Part shown: piece by piece, positions 34,314 through 44,200 of the stretch
Position numbering within the stretch: position 1 is the first letter of the stretch
How the letters are laid out: the number at the start of each line of letters is the position of its first letter
Assembly: GCF_032461945.1 (NCBI RefSeq)
Contig: NZ_JAWCUD010000013.1
Location: 1 to 64,000 of the forward strand
DNA from: Paenibacillus_E violae
GTDB taxonomy: Bacteria; Bacillota; Bacilli; Paenibacillales; NBRC-103111
Direction: 5' to 3'
DNA: 64,000 bases
The notes under the pieces: generated by a model
Database searches by the model: none
What the model was told of the DNA's origin: nothing
Seen by the model: only the letters and a program-made list of their open reading frames with translations
Made by a program: the position numbers and the translations under genes

Positions 34314-34342
34314 ATTGTACTATGTGTCTGGAATGCCGACAA
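34314..34342 (-). promoter_or_regulatory. ppk promoter
   Basis: Minus strand -35 TTGTCG (34342-34337), 17-bp spacer, -10 TACAAT (34319-34314), matching the ppx promoter hexamer for hexamer. Confidence 0.6.
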
Positions 34343-34452
34343 TGCAGACCCCCCTTCACTATTATATTAAGATTTTGTAAAGGGATGTTCGTTTCCGTAT
34401 TTATCCATGTTCATGTTACAATACAAAGAACTGAACCAAGGAGAGAAGTACG

Positions 34453-35589
34453 ATGGGTATCCTCAATCCGCGCTTAGTTCACCAGATTTTCAGAGGTATT
34501 TGGGTGGCTTTAATCATAGCTGGAATCGCCTACGCTTTCTACTACGTTATTCCACTGATTTATCCTTTTATTTTTGGCTGGATTTTGGCGCTTATGCTCA
34601 ATCCAATTGTGAATTTTTTTCAATTCAAGCTCAAATTTCCGCGTTGGCTTGCCGTCAGCTTTTCGATGCTTCTCTTTTTAGCGGCCATGGTTACGGCCAT
34701 CACCCTGCTAGTTGCCAATATTGTTGTGGAATTAGGATCTCTTGCGGATACCCTGCAGCTTCAAATTAACCGTTGGGTGGAGCAATTCAATGTGTTTATC
34801 AATTCAACAGCTTTCCAAGATTGGATCGAGAAAATCAATGAGTTTTTTGAAAATAACCCCAAATATCAGGAAACCGTTAATAACAACCTCTCGTCCACAG
34901 CAGGTTCAATTGCTGATGTGAGTAAATTTATTATTAATTATGTCTTTAACACGCTCAAAAGTTTGCTTACCTCGCTACCGAATATTGCAACAATTACCAT
35001 TATCATCATGTTAGCTACCTTCTTTATAAGTAAAGACTGGTATCAACTCATTCAAAGATACAAAGGCATTTTCTCCGATCTCATTGTGAAAACCACGCAG
35101 TTGATTCGTAACGATTTGCAAAAAGCACTGTTCGGGTACATACGCGCACAGCTTATCCTGGTATCACTGACAGCATTGGTTGTCATTATCGGATTGTTAG
35201 TCCTACGTGTCGACTACGCGATCACCATCGGCTTACTGACAGGTTTGGCAGACTTGATGCCTTACTTGGGAACTGGCGCGGTCATGGTGCCGTGGATCCT
35301 ATACGTGTTTTTTGCACAAGGCAATCTGGTTCTGGGGATCGGACTTAGTGTCCTGTACGGCGTCATCGTGATAGCCAGACAAATTATGGAGCCTAAAGTA
35401 CTCGCCTCCTCCGTCGGTCTTGATCCTTTGGCAACGTTAATTGCGATGTTCGTGGGGCTGAAGCTGTTCGGGCTCCTAGGGCTCATTATCGGCCCTGTTT
35501 CCCTAATTCTCATCTCCGCTTTTTATCGAGCACGAATCTTTCATGATATCGCTACTTACATAAAAAAAGGCTCGGCACCTTCTGAATAA
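34453..35589 (+). CDS. ytvI: YtvI-like membrane protein (AI-2E transporter superfamily)
   Basis: 378 residues with about eight membrane segments. The hallmark AI-2E/PerM region is present: GYIRAQLILVSLTALVVIIGLLVL, then GLADLMPYLGTGAVMVPW and GLSVLYGVIVIARQIMEPKVLASSVGLDPLATLIAMFVGLKLFG. The ytvI assignment rests on the neighbours (pyk, fxsA, citZ), and B. subtilis ytvI is a sporulation-expressed gene. ATG at 34453 has GGAGAG upstream. It is divergent from ppk. Confidence 0.8.
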   Translation: MGILNPRLVHQIFRGIWVALIIAGIAYAFYYVIPLIYPFIFGWILALMLNPIVNFFQFKLKFPRWLAVSFSMLLFLAAMVTAITLLVANIVVELGSLADTLQLQINRWVEQFNVFINSTAFQDWIEKINEFFENNPKYQETVNNNLSSTAGSIADVSKFIINYVFNTLKSLLTSLPNIATITIIIMLATFFISKDWYQLIQRYKGIFSDLIVKTTQLIRNDLQKALFGYIRAQLILVSLTALVVIIGLLVLRVDYAITIGLLTGLADLMPYLGTGAVMVPWILYVFFAQGNLVLGIGLSVLYGVIVIARQIMEPKVLASSVGLDPLATLIAMFVGLKLFGLLGLIIGPVSLILISAFYRARIFHDIATYIKKGSAPSE

Positions 35590-35605
35590 GAGGGTCCGAG
35601 CTTTT
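35562..35605. terminator. Bidirectional terminator between ytvI and fxsA
   Basis: GCTCGGcaCCtTCT pairs with GAGGGtCCGAGC, with seven A on the left and TTTT on the right. Confidence 0.75.
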
Positions 35606-35632
35606 GTTTGTGATAATTTACTTGCGTGCGGC

Positions 35633-36028
35633 TTATCTACGGTTAATCCAGTGAATATTGCCTTTGCTAATTTGTCTTTGGATCAATGCAAGCAGCATGA
35701 CTTTGAATATCGGTCTCGTATATGGAAAAACAAGCAGAAAACCGAAGATGTCCGTTATGAAACCTGGAGTAATCAACAAAATACCGCCTAGGAAAATACA
35801 AATCCCGTCCAGCAGATGCTGTGCCGGCAATTGCCCTTGCGACCATTCAAATCGAGCGTACTCCAATACTTTGCGCCCCTCACGCTTAGCGAAATAAATG
35901 CCCAGGAAACCACTTAACAAGATAAGCCCGAATGTCGTCCAACCGCCGATAAAATGACCAAGCGCAATCAGCACAGAAATTTCAATGGCAGGCACTATGA
36001 TGAAAATAGCAAGAATGATACGAAGCAT
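35633..36028 (-). CDS. fxsA: FxsA-family membrane protein
   Basis: 131 residues with three or four membrane segments. MLRIILAIFIIVPAIEISVLIALGHFIGGWTTFGLILLSGFLGIYFAKREG and DGICIFLGGILLITPGFITDIFGFLLVFPYTR are characteristic of FxsA/YtwI. E. coli FxsA affects phage F exclusion; the normal function is unknown. ATG at 36028 follows AAGGGGATGG. It lies 13 nt after the thioesterase gene, in one operon. Confidence 0.85.
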   Translation of the reverse strand: MLRIILAIFIIVPAIEISVLIALGHFIGGWTTFGLILLSGFLGIYFAKREGRKVLEYARFEWSQGQLPAQHLLDGICIFLGGILLITPGFITDIFGFLLVFPYTRPIFKVMLLALIQRQISKGNIHWINRR

Positions 36029-36041
36029 AAGCCCATCCCCT

Positions 36042-36494
36042 TTAAGAGTACTTAGATAACAGCTGCCACAATTCCGGCGCTTCCTTCTCTATACGTACTG
36101 GCCTCCAAGAAGGATTCACCCAAACATGCCGCGTTGTTCCTGTTACAAGTAATTCCCCCGAATTCTCTTCTACGCCTTTCGCCGTATCCTCGTTCACTTT
36201 ACGAATCTCATAGGCAAAATGGAGCCGCACCGAGGTCATCTCCAGCACGCGAGTGTTAACACTTACCAAATCGTCGTAACGAGCCGGCTTCTTAAACTTC
36301 AGATCCGCTTCTACGACGGGTAGCAGCAAACCTTGCTCCTCAATTCTGCTGTAAGGATAGCCAAGCTCCCTGATCAGCTCTGTTCGTCCGATTTCGAACC
36401 AGTTCAAATAATTGGCATGGTACACAACGCCCATCTGATCCGTTTCCGCATATCGCACGCGCAGCTGGTGCTGATACCAGTGTTCCTCGTTCAT
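36042..36494 (-). CDS. YbgC/FadM-type acyl-CoA thioesterase (hotdog fold)
   Basis: 150 residues, single hotdog domain. The motif YAETDQMGVVYHANYLNWFEIGRTELIRELG contains the catalytic Asp and conserved YHANY. Such enzymes hydrolyse short or medium acyl-CoA. ATG at 36494 has AGGAGGAATG upstream. It starts an operon with fxsA and lies between pyk and ytvI. Confidence 0.82.
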   Translation of the reverse strand: MNEEHWYQHQLRVRYAETDQMGVVYHANYLNWFEIGRTELIRELGYPYSRIEEQGLLLPVVEADLKFKKPARYDDLVSVNTRVLEMTSVRLHFAYEIRKVNEDTAKGVEENSGELLVTGTTRHVWVNPSWRPVRIEKEAPELWQLLSKYS

Positions 36495-36589
36495 GATTAT
36501 GCATTCCTCCTGAGATATCGTTATATGCTAAGTATAACATAGTGGATGGAGGAACTCTCTTTTGGGCGAATTATAGTTCCCTTGGCAAC

Positions 36590-36642
36590 AAAAAAGAGGC
36601 CATCCAGATGGGTCTTATCAGCCCTTTCTAGATAGCCTCTTC
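36590..36642 (-). terminator. Terminator of the acc-pyk operon
   Basis: Minus strand GAAGAGGCtATC pairs with GATgGCCTCTTTTTT, just beyond the pyk stop. Confidence 0.75.
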
Positions 36643-36651
36643 GTTTATATT

Positions 36652-38406
36652 CTACAGAACGCTCGCTTGTCCAGAGTAGATAATGCCTACTTCTGGATAG
36701 ATCGAAACTTCTGTACCGTCTTTAATGAGTTCAACCGCGTTCTCAACGCCTACGATAACCGGGATGCCCAGGCTTAGCGCAACAACGGCCGCATGAGAGG
36801 TGATCCCGCCAACTTCCGTAATCAACGCGGAAGCTCTTTGTACAGCCGGCATGTATTCTTTGTCTGTAGTTACAGTAACTAGCACGGCTCCATCAACCAT
36901 TTTGGAATTTGCTTCTTCAGGTGTGCGAGCTGTGACAACGATACCCGTAGCCGTTTGCATACCGATACCTGTACCTTTGGCAAGCATCTCGCCAACATGG
37001 TGAACTTTGATCAAGTTCGTTGTTCCAGAGCGTCCAACTGGGACACCTGCCGTGATAACAACGATATCACCCAAGGACACGAGACCTGTTTTGATGCTGC
37101 TATCCACTGCAAGGTTGAACAACTCGTCTGTCGTTTTGGCTTGTTCGCTCATTACAGGGATAACACCCCAAACTAGAGATAAACGACGGATCACTTGCTC
37201 GCTTGGTGTAATCGCGATGATCGGTGATTTTGGACGGTATTTGGATACCATTCTTGCTGTATATCCACTTTCCGTAGCTGTCAAAATCGCTTTCGCTCCA
37301 AGCTCCAGTGCCGAGTTAGCTACGGCTTGAGAGATAGCTTCCGTAACTGTAACTTGTTGTGCTTGTGCTTGACGAAGAAAGATTTCTTTGTATTCCAAAG
37401 CTTCTTCTGCACGCTCAGCAATACGAGCCATCGTTTGTACGGACTCAACCGGGTATTTCCCAGCAGCTGTTTCTCCGGACAACATCACCGCATCGGTTCC
37501 GTCGAACACGGCGTTTGCCACGTCACTTGCTTCTGCGCGAGTTGGACGCGGGTTGCGCTGCATGGAATCAAGCATCATCGTTGCCGTGATAACCGGTTTA
37601 CCAACGATGTTACATTTTTTGATCATTTGTTTTTGAACAACCGGCACATCTTCAGCTGGAATCTCAACACCAAGATCTCCACGAGCAACCATCAAACCAT
37701 CGGAAACTTCGAGGATTTCATCCAGATTGTCTACGCCTTCTTGGTTTTCAATTTTACTGATGATTTGGATGTGCGTTGCATTATGTCTTTCCAGCAATTC
37801 ACGAATTTCCATAACGTCGCTAGCTTTACGAACGAATGAAGCTGCGATGAAATCAACACCTTGCTCGATACCGAAAATAATATCGTTGGCATCTTTTTCC
37901 GTAATACCTGGAAGGGAGATTTTCACGCCTGGCACGTTAACGCCTTTTTTACTTTTGATTGTTCCACCGTTGACGATACGGCACTCGATTTCAGTTCCGC
38001 GAATGTCAACGACAGTAAGACCAATCAAACCGTCATCGATCAGAATCGTGGATCCTACTTCAACGTCCCGCGGCAGATCCGAGTAAGTAACGGAGATACG
38101 GTCTGCATCTCCCAGAATTTCTTCTGTTGTTAAAATGATGTGCTTGTCCTGTACAAGCTCAATCGGTTCTTCTTTCAATTTACCGGTACGGATTTCCGGT
38201 CCTTTCGTATCAAGCAAGATAGCTGCTACTTTGCCAGTCTCAGCGGATGCAGCGCGAAGGTTGCGGATACGTGCGCCATGCTCTTCAAAATCTCCGTGGG
38301 AGAAGTTGAGACGGGCAACATTCATTCCCGCTAACAAGAGTTTTTTCAAATTTTCTTGTGATTCGCTTGCTGGTCCAATGGTACAGACAATTTTCGTTTT
38401 ACGCAT
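36652..38406 (-). CDS. pyk: Pyruvate kinase
   Basis: 584 residues, the Bacillus type with an extra C-terminal PEP-utiliser-like domain (about 475-584, GAVLVTVTTDKEYMPAVQRASALITEVGGITSHAAVVALSLGIPVIVG). Catalyses PEP + ADP to pyruvate + ATP. MRKTKIVCTIGPASES at the start; MNVARLNFSHG and ISKIENQEGVDNLDEI with the catalytic Lys; MVARGDLGVEIP; TATMMLDSM. ATG at 38406 has GGAGGG and overlaps accA by 8 nt. No pfkA lies between accA and pyk, unlike B. subtilis. Confidence 0.95.
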   Translation of the reverse strand: MRKTKIVCTIGPASESQENLKKLLLAGMNVARLNFSHGDFEEHGARIRNLRAASAETGKVAAILLDTKGPEIRTGKLKEEPIELVQDKHIILTTEEILGDADRISVTYSDLPRDVEVGSTILIDDGLIGLTVVDIRGTEIECRIVNGGTIKSKKGVNVPGVKISLPGITEKDANDIIFGIEQGVDFIAASFVRKASDVMEIRELLERHNATHIQIISKIENQEGVDNLDEILEVSDGLMVARGDLGVEIPAEDVPVVQKQMIKKCNIVGKPVITATMMLDSMQRNPRPTRAEASDVANAVFDGTDAVMLSGETAAGKYPVESVQTMARIAERAEEALEYKEIFLRQAQAQQVTVTEAISQAVANSALELGAKAILTATESGYTARMVSKYRPKSPIIAITPSEQVIRRLSLVWGVIPVMSEQAKTTDELFNLAVDSSIKTGLVSLGDIVVITAGVPVGRSGTTNLIKVHHVGEMLAKGTGIGMQTATGIVVTARTPEEANSKMVDGAVLVTVTTDKEYMPAVQRASALITEVGGITSHAAVVALSLGIPVIVGVENAVELIKDGTEVSIYPEVGIIYSGQASVL

Positions 38407-39373
38407 GGTTTCCCTCCTGAGTGAATGTGAACCGACCAATGTCTCTAAATTTACGGTAACGGTCCTCTAACAGCTCCTGTTCGGTCAAGCTTAGCAAAGG
38501 CTGAAGCTGTTCCCAGATCGCTGTTTTAATAAATTCTGCTTGTGCAGCCAGATCACGGTGTGCGCCGCCTTTTGGCTCTGGGATGATGCCGTCAATAACG
38601 TTCAGATCCTTAATGTGATCCGCCGTAATTTTCATTGCTTCTGCCGCATGTAAAGCTTTGGAAGCATCTTTATATAAGATGGAAGCCGCGCCTTCCGGAC
38701 TGATAACCGAATAAATCGCATTTTCCAACATCAACACCTTGTTGCCGACTCCTAATGCCAACGCGCCGCCGCTGCCGCCTTCACCAATAACAATACAGAT
38801 GATCGGCACGCGAAAAGAGGCCATTTCCAGCAAATTTCTGGCAATCGCTTCTCCTTGACCACGCTCTTCAGCAGCATTCCCAGGGAATGCGCCCTTCGTA
38901 TCAATAAACGTAATAATTGGACGGTTAAACTTGTTCGCTTGACGCATCATGCGCAGCGCTTTACGGAAACCTTCCGGGTGCGGACAACCGAAGTTGCGAG
39001 CAATATTATCCTTCGTATCTTTCCCTTTTTGGTGCCCTACAACCGTAACGGGAATGCCGTTAAATTTGGCTAGTCCACCTACAATCGCAAGGTCGTCTCC
39101 ATACAAGCGATCTCCATGAAACTCTATGAAATCAGTAAAAATAGATAAAATATAATCAATCGTCGTCGGTCTTTGCGGATGACGAGCCAATTGCATTTTT
39201 TCCGCAGAAGACATACTTGCATAAAGTTCATCCTCAAGCTCTACGTATCTTTCTTCCAAACGGCGAATTTCTTCTGAAAAGTCAATTTGCTTCTCTGCTC
39301 CAAATTTACGCAGCTCAGCAATTTTGCTCTTTAGTTCCGCCAGCGGCTGTTCAAACGGCATTTCACCCGCCAT
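38399..39373 (-). CDS. accA: Acetyl-CoA carboxylase carboxyltransferase subunit alpha
   Basis: 324 residues. The alpha half of the carboxyltransferase that moves CO2 from biotin to acetyl-CoA. PRTTIDYI-like segment (RPTTIDYILSIFTDFIEFHGDRLYGDD), GHQKGKDTKDNIARNFGCPHPEGFRKALRMM, and GEGGSGGALALGVGNKVLMLENAIYSVISPEGAASILYKD. ATG at 39373 has GGGGGAGG and overlaps accD by 11 nt, so the two subunits are translationally coupled. Confidence 0.95.
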   Translation of the reverse strand: MAGEMPFEQPLAELKSKIAELRKFGAEKQIDFSEEIRRLEERYVELEDELYASMSSAEKMQLARHPQRPTTIDYILSIFTDFIEFHGDRLYGDDLAIVGGLAKFNGIPVTVVGHQKGKDTKDNIARNFGCPHPEGFRKALRMMRQANKFNRPIITFIDTKGAFPGNAAEERGQGEAIARNLLEMASFRVPIICIVIGEGGSGGALALGVGNKVLMLENAIYSVISPEGAASILYKDASKALHAAEAMKITADHIKDLNVIDGIIPEPKGGAHRDLAAQAEFIKTAIWEQLQPLLSLTEQELLEDRYRKFRDIGRFTFTQEGNHA

Positions 39374-40229
39374 AAGTCGCCTCCCCCTTCACTCCGTGCA
39401 TGTCCAACAGCTTGATTAACGTAGGTCGCAGATCCTTACGGGGTACGACCTTATCGAGCTGACCATGCTCGAGATTGAATTCTGATGTCTGGAAATTGTC
39501 CGGCAGCTTTTGTTTAATGGTTTGTTCAATAACACGGCGGCCTGTGAATCCAAACGGTGCTGCTGGTTCAGCGATAATAATGTCGCCCAGCATCGCAAAG
39601 CTTGCGGATACACCGCCGAAAGTCGGATCCGTGATGACGGAAATAAAGAGCCCGCCTTCGTTGCTCAGCTTGGATAAGGCTGCGCTTGTCTTGGCCATTT
39701 GCATCAAACTAAGAATGCTTTCTTGCATACGAGCGCCACCTGAAGTGGAATAAATAATAATAGGAATTTTCTTCTCGATGGCAGCCTCAACAGCTCTCGT
39801 AATTCGCTCTCCTACAACGGACCCAAGTGATCCGCCCATGAAATCAAAGCTCATCGCCGCAATCACAACCGGATAGCCGCCAATGGTGCCTTCACCGGTA
39901 ATAATCGCATCTTGTAATTTCGTCGTGCTCTTCGCTTTATCTAATTTCTCAACATAATCTGGAAACTGTAAAGGGTCCTCAGAAATCATATCCGCATCGT
40001 ATTCCAGAATCTGGCCTTCATCGAGCGTTAATTGAATACGTTCCAATGCGCTTAAACGATAATGGTAGCCGCAAGCTGTACATACTTTTAGGTTTTTCTC
40101 TAGCTCTTTACTCGTTTGAATGGTACCGCATTTCGGGCATTTATTCATTAACCCTTCGGGAATTTCCCTTTTTGTTTTCTCGGAAGGAATCGTTGCGTAT
40201 TTACGCTTTTGAAATAAATCCTTTAGCAC
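39363..40229 (-). CDS. accD: Acetyl-CoA carboxylase carboxyltransferase subunit beta
   Basis: 288 residues. An N-terminal four-cysteine zinc ribbon (CPKCGTIQ...CTACGYHY) and a crotonase-like core with GGSLGSVVGERITRAVE, STSGGARMQESILSLMQMAKTSAAL, and TDPTFGGVSASFAMLGDIIIAEP. Start is GTG at 40229 with AGAGGTGG four bases upstream. It works with accA. Biotin carboxylase and carrier genes are not in the window. Confidence 0.95.
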   Translation of the reverse strand: MLKDLFQKRKYATIPSEKTKREIPEGLMNKCPKCGTIQTSKELEKNLKVCTACGYHYRLSALERIQLTLDEGQILEYDADMISEDPLQFPDYVEKLDKAKSTTKLQDAIITGEGTIGGYPVVIAAMSFDFMGGSLGSVVGERITRAVEAAIEKKIPIIIYSTSGGARMQESILSLMQMAKTSAALSKLSNEGGLFISVITDPTFGGVSASFAMLGDIIIAEPAAPFGFTGRRVIEQTIKQKLPDNFQTSEFNLEHGQLDKVVPRKDLRPTLIKLLDMHGVKGEATYGG

Positions 40230-40296
40230 ATTTCCACCTCTAATTGGCTGTTATCGTGAATCTCTGACAAGCCAGGTTACTTGCTTCTACTTTTCA

Positions 40297-40485
40297 TTAT
40301 CTATGTAAAATAGAATTGAGTACTTCTTGTACTTCTTCAACTTCCCCTGCGGGAACGACAATTTCGAACTGATTTTTGGATAAGGAAATACCCCTTACTT
40401 GTACGAGAAATCCTTCTTCGGTCAGCCTCTGTTTAATCCGCTCTGCAATTTTCGCGGTAGGAGCTATGTATATCACCGTCCACAT
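40297..40485 (-). CDS. Small conserved hypothetical protein (62 aa)
   Basis: Begins MWTVIYIAPTAKIAERIKQR and ends EVQEVLNSILHR: a likely beta-alpha-beta fold resembling small ligand- or signal-sensing domains, but no function is known to me. ATG at 40485 has AGGAGG before a run of T. The frame is open to 40575. It lies between pgpA and accD on the same strand and is probably in the same transcript. Confidence 0.65.
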   Translation of the reverse strand: MWTVIYIAPTAKIAERIKQRLTEEGFLVQVRGISLSKNQFEIVVPAGEVEEVQEVLNSILHR

Positions 40486-40628
40486 GAAAAAAAACCTCCT
40501 ATGAAGTACTGCTACATGGATTAGGGCATTTAGTACGATGATAATATACATCCTGTAATAAGCATAGGCACACACAATGGAATAATGATATCATAATTTC
40601 TCTTTTTCCCGCAACAGAGCACGTTCAT

Positions 40629-40668
40629 GAAAAAAAAGTGAAGTCTGAACTAACAAGTTAGTCCAGAC
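40629..40668 (-). terminator. Terminator at the end of pgpA
   Basis: Minus strand GTCTGgACTAAC pairs with GTTAGTtCAGAC, followed by a T run at 40637-40630. It overlaps the last codons of pgpA. Confidence 0.7.
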
Positions 40669-41158
40669 GTAATTTACTGCTATAATCAGGCGCATGCTCA
40701 TTCTGATGAGCGATTCTGGCAGACGCTGCAGCCGCTAATCCGCAAATTAAATCATCCAGAAAAACATGCACAGCGCTTTTATCATCGTTGAGACTTCGAA
40801 TAATTCCCATTTTTTCTTTGTCCAGGTAGCCAAAGCTGGTTAATCCAATCATTCCGTATACATGTACTATGCCTAGAGCCAATGTTTCATCGACACCAAA
40901 CAAGGGTTCATCTGCCTCAAGGATGGATTGCAAAGGTTCAGGCAGCAGTTTCTTCTCTGCCAGCTCATCCAATGCAATGCCCGTGTACAGCGTGTACTGC
41001 ACTTCCCGTTTGGCAAGTACAGCCATTACACTGTCGGTGCACTCTTGTTCCGTCAGATGATCATTATAGGGCTTCTGCAGCTTGAACACAATTTCGGAAA
41101 TTTGTTCCACCGTCACACCGCGTTTTTGCAGCAATTGGATCATATGTTGTTCGGTCAT
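40658..41158 (-). CDS. PgpA/YutG-like phosphatidylglycerophosphatase A
   Basis: 166 residues. The PgpA-like core is recognisable: LALGIVHVYGMIGLTSFGYLDKEK and DDKSAVHVFLDDLICGLAAAASARIAHQ, with acidic residues for metal binding. It would remove phosphate from phosphatidylglycerol phosphate. Unlike E. coli PgpA it lacks strong membrane helices, as YutG-type proteins do. ATG at 41158 has GGAGGGGG upstream. It follows dnaE by about 70 nt. Confidence 0.75.
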   Translation of the reverse strand: MTEQHMIQLLQKRGVTVEQISEIVFKLQKPYNDHLTEQECTDSVMAVLAKREVQYTLYTGIALDELAEKKLLPEPLQSILEADEPLFGVDETLALGIVHVYGMIGLTSFGYLDKEKMGIIRSLNDDKSAVHVFLDDLICGLAAAASARIAHQNEHAPDYSSKLRLD

Positions 41159-41228
41159 AAGTCCCCCTCCTACACATGGAATGCCCCTGAAATGCCGGGT
41201 TCCTATTCATATGCGGAGGAAGCATGCT

Positions 41229-44200
41229 TTATTTCACCCTCACGGAATCTTTACCCATGATCGTTTCAATCATCCGGATCAGATCCTTGGAGGGATCGAT
41301 TAAATATTGGTCGCTCAGGGCCAAAAGCTTGTTGCTGCTTTCGTAGAAAAGCGCAACGGCGAGCGGCCCTTTGTGCAGCTTGAGCAGCGCCTTCAGCTGC
41401 AAGAGCTTATCCGGCTGCTCGCAGTCAGCCGAGATCTTGACGAACACCCGCTGCGGCTTCGCCTCAGCAGCGGCTGGCTGGCGGCCCGCTGACGGGGCCG
41501 CTTGCTTGAACGCGGCACCGCTGCGCGCAGCCCCGGAAACGGCAGCCGCGCGAGCAGGCTGTTCGCCGGCTGCGCCAACCGCGCGCCTAGGCGCCCCAGG
41601 CTGCCGGCGAAGGCGCTGAAGGGCCACCGGGTCGTCCAGCGCGGCCACCTGATCGGCGAGCAGCTTGGGCGGGTCCTCGTCCTGAAGCTGCAGCTTCGCC
41701 TTAACGAGGACGAGTCTGCCCTTCTGCACGAGCGGAGCTGCGTGCTTCCAGGTCTCTGGGAAGAGTACCACCTCGACCTTGTCGATGCGATCCTCCAGCT
41801 CCATGAACGCCATGGGCTGCCCCTTCTTGGTAATGATCGTCTTGTGCGAAAGGATCATCCCGGCTACAAGAACTTCGCTGTTATCCGGCAGCTCAGCGAG
41901 CTGGTAGACCATGGCCGCGTCCATCTCCTCAAGAGACTGTGTGTAGGCATCCAGCGGATGCCCCGAGATATACATGCCCAAAAGCTCCTTCTCCAGTTCC
42001 AGCTGCTTGCTTTGCGGCATAACCGGAATGTTCGGAAACTCGACTTCCCAATTCGGCTCTTCGACGAAGCCGAACAAGTGAAGCTGCAAGTCATCTCGCT
42101 CCTTGCGCCATTTTGTAGCGGAAGCGATCGTTTCGTCCAGAATGGCCATAAGCTGAGCACGGTGACCTCCCAAGGAGTCGAACGCTCCGCCTTGAATCAA
42201 TGATTCGATGACCCGCTTGTTGCAGACCCGGAGATCAACACGTCTACAGAAATCAAGCAAACTCTCGAAGGAAGACTTCTTACGTTCAAATAAAATGGCA
42301 TCGATCGCTTGCGTGCCTACATTTTTGATGGCCGCAAGCCCAAACCGGATCGCTCCTGTTTGAGGATCCGGTGTAAATACCGTTCCGCTCTTATTCACAT
42401 CCGGCGGAAGAACAGCGATTTTCGTCCGCCTGCACTCATCGACATATTCAGCCACCTTCCTGTGATTACCCATCACAGCAGTTAACATGGAAGCCATGAA
42501 ATAAATCGGGTAATGCGCTTTGAGATAGGCGGTCTGAAAGGCCAATACCCCATAGGCCGTAGCATGCGCTCTAGGAAAGCCATAGTCGGCGAAACGAACG
42601 ATCATATCGTAGACATGATTCGCTTCTTCCGCACTAAACCCTTGCTGCAAGCTGCCTTTCACGAAATGGGCACGTTCTTCGTCGAGTACTTCCCGCTTCT
42701 TTTTGGAAACCGCACGCCGTAACAAATCCGCTTCACCTAAGGAGAAACCGGCCATCGAAGAGGCAATTTGCATAATTTGCTCCTGATACACGATAATGCC
42801 GTACGTATCCCGAAGAATCGGTTCTAACGTCGGGTGCGGATAAACCACTTCCACTTGACCGTGTTTACCGTAAATATACTTGGGAATGAACTCCATCGGG
42901 CCCGGGCGGTACAACGCAAGAACGGAGATGATATCTTCAAAAACAGAAGGCTTCAAGTCCTTCAGCACCTTGCGGACACCCGCAGACTCCAATTGGAAAA
43001 CACCGGTCGTTTCCCCTTTGCTCAGCATGCCGTAAGTGACCGCGTCCGCGTCCATATCCAGCCCATCAAAATCCAGGTGCAAACCTTCCATTTGGGCAAT
43101 CCAATCCACGGTTCGTTCAATAATCGACAATGTTCGTAGACCTAGAAAATCCATTTTCAAAAGTCCAATGGCTTCCAAATGCTCCATCGTATATTGCGTT
43201 AGCGCCGTCTGAGTCGTCCCTTCTTGCAGGGGGACATACTGCGTGAGCGGCTCTCTGGAAATGACAACCCCTGCCGCATGCGTTGATGCATGGCGCGGCA
43301 TGCCTTCTACACGCATGGCCATTTCAAGCAGTTCAGCAGTCTTGGGCTGTCTGGCGACTAGCGACTTGAGATCCGAACTTACCTGCAGCGCCTCCGTCAA
43401 CGTCATGCCGAGCTGATTCGGAATGGCTTTCGCCGCGCGATCTACGTCTCCGTAAGGAACGTTCAACACACGTCCGACGTCTCTGACCGCCGCTTTGGCC
43501 GCCATCGTTCCGAAGGTAATAATTTGGGCTACATGCTCATGCCCGTATTTGGCAACGACGTAATCAATGACTTCATCCCGCCGTTCATCGCTAAAATCGA
43601 TATCGATATCGGGCATTGTAATCCGCTCCGGATTCAAAAAGCGCTCAAATAGCAGCTTATATTGAAGCGGATCGACATTGGTGATGCGCAGCACATAAGC
43701 GACAAGGCTTCCAGCCGAGGAACCCCGCCCTGGACCCGTCATGATATTTTTCTCATGGGCAAAACGAATGAAATCCCATACGATCAAGAAATAATCGGAG
43801 AATCCCATCTTCTCAATGACGCCTAATTCATAAGACAAGCGTTCTTCCGCTTGTTTCCTCAGCGGCGAGTCCAGCTGCTCCCATTCCGGCTTTGCCCCAT
43901 ACCGCTGATTCAAGCCCTTCTCGCACAGCTCTCGCAAATATTCGACTGAGGTAAGCTGCTCAGGGATAGGACGGAAACTTGGCAGAATCGACTTGCCAAA
44001 CTCAAGCTCGAGCTCGCAGCGCGAAGCCACAACAGCCGTATTGGTCAGCGCTTCGGGCACATGGACGAATAAACGCCGCATTTCCTCTTCGCTTTTCAAA
44101 TACATTTGGCTTGTTCCCATTTTGAGCCGATCCGTATCATCCACGGTTTTGCCAGTACCAATACAGATCAGAATATCCTGCATAACATGATCCGGCTCTG

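Noticed and set aside
34365..34381. TTTACA and TTAATA 11 bp apart upstream of ppk, as a PhoP box
   Set aside because: No -10 box lies at the distance seen in the other four promoters, and the pair is more than 50 bp from the recognised ppk -10. It may be chance in AT-rich DNA.
41502..42203. Long open frame (233 codons) antisense to dnaE
   Set aside because: It lies wholly inside a strongly supported gene, has no ribosome site and owes its length to GC-rich codon use.
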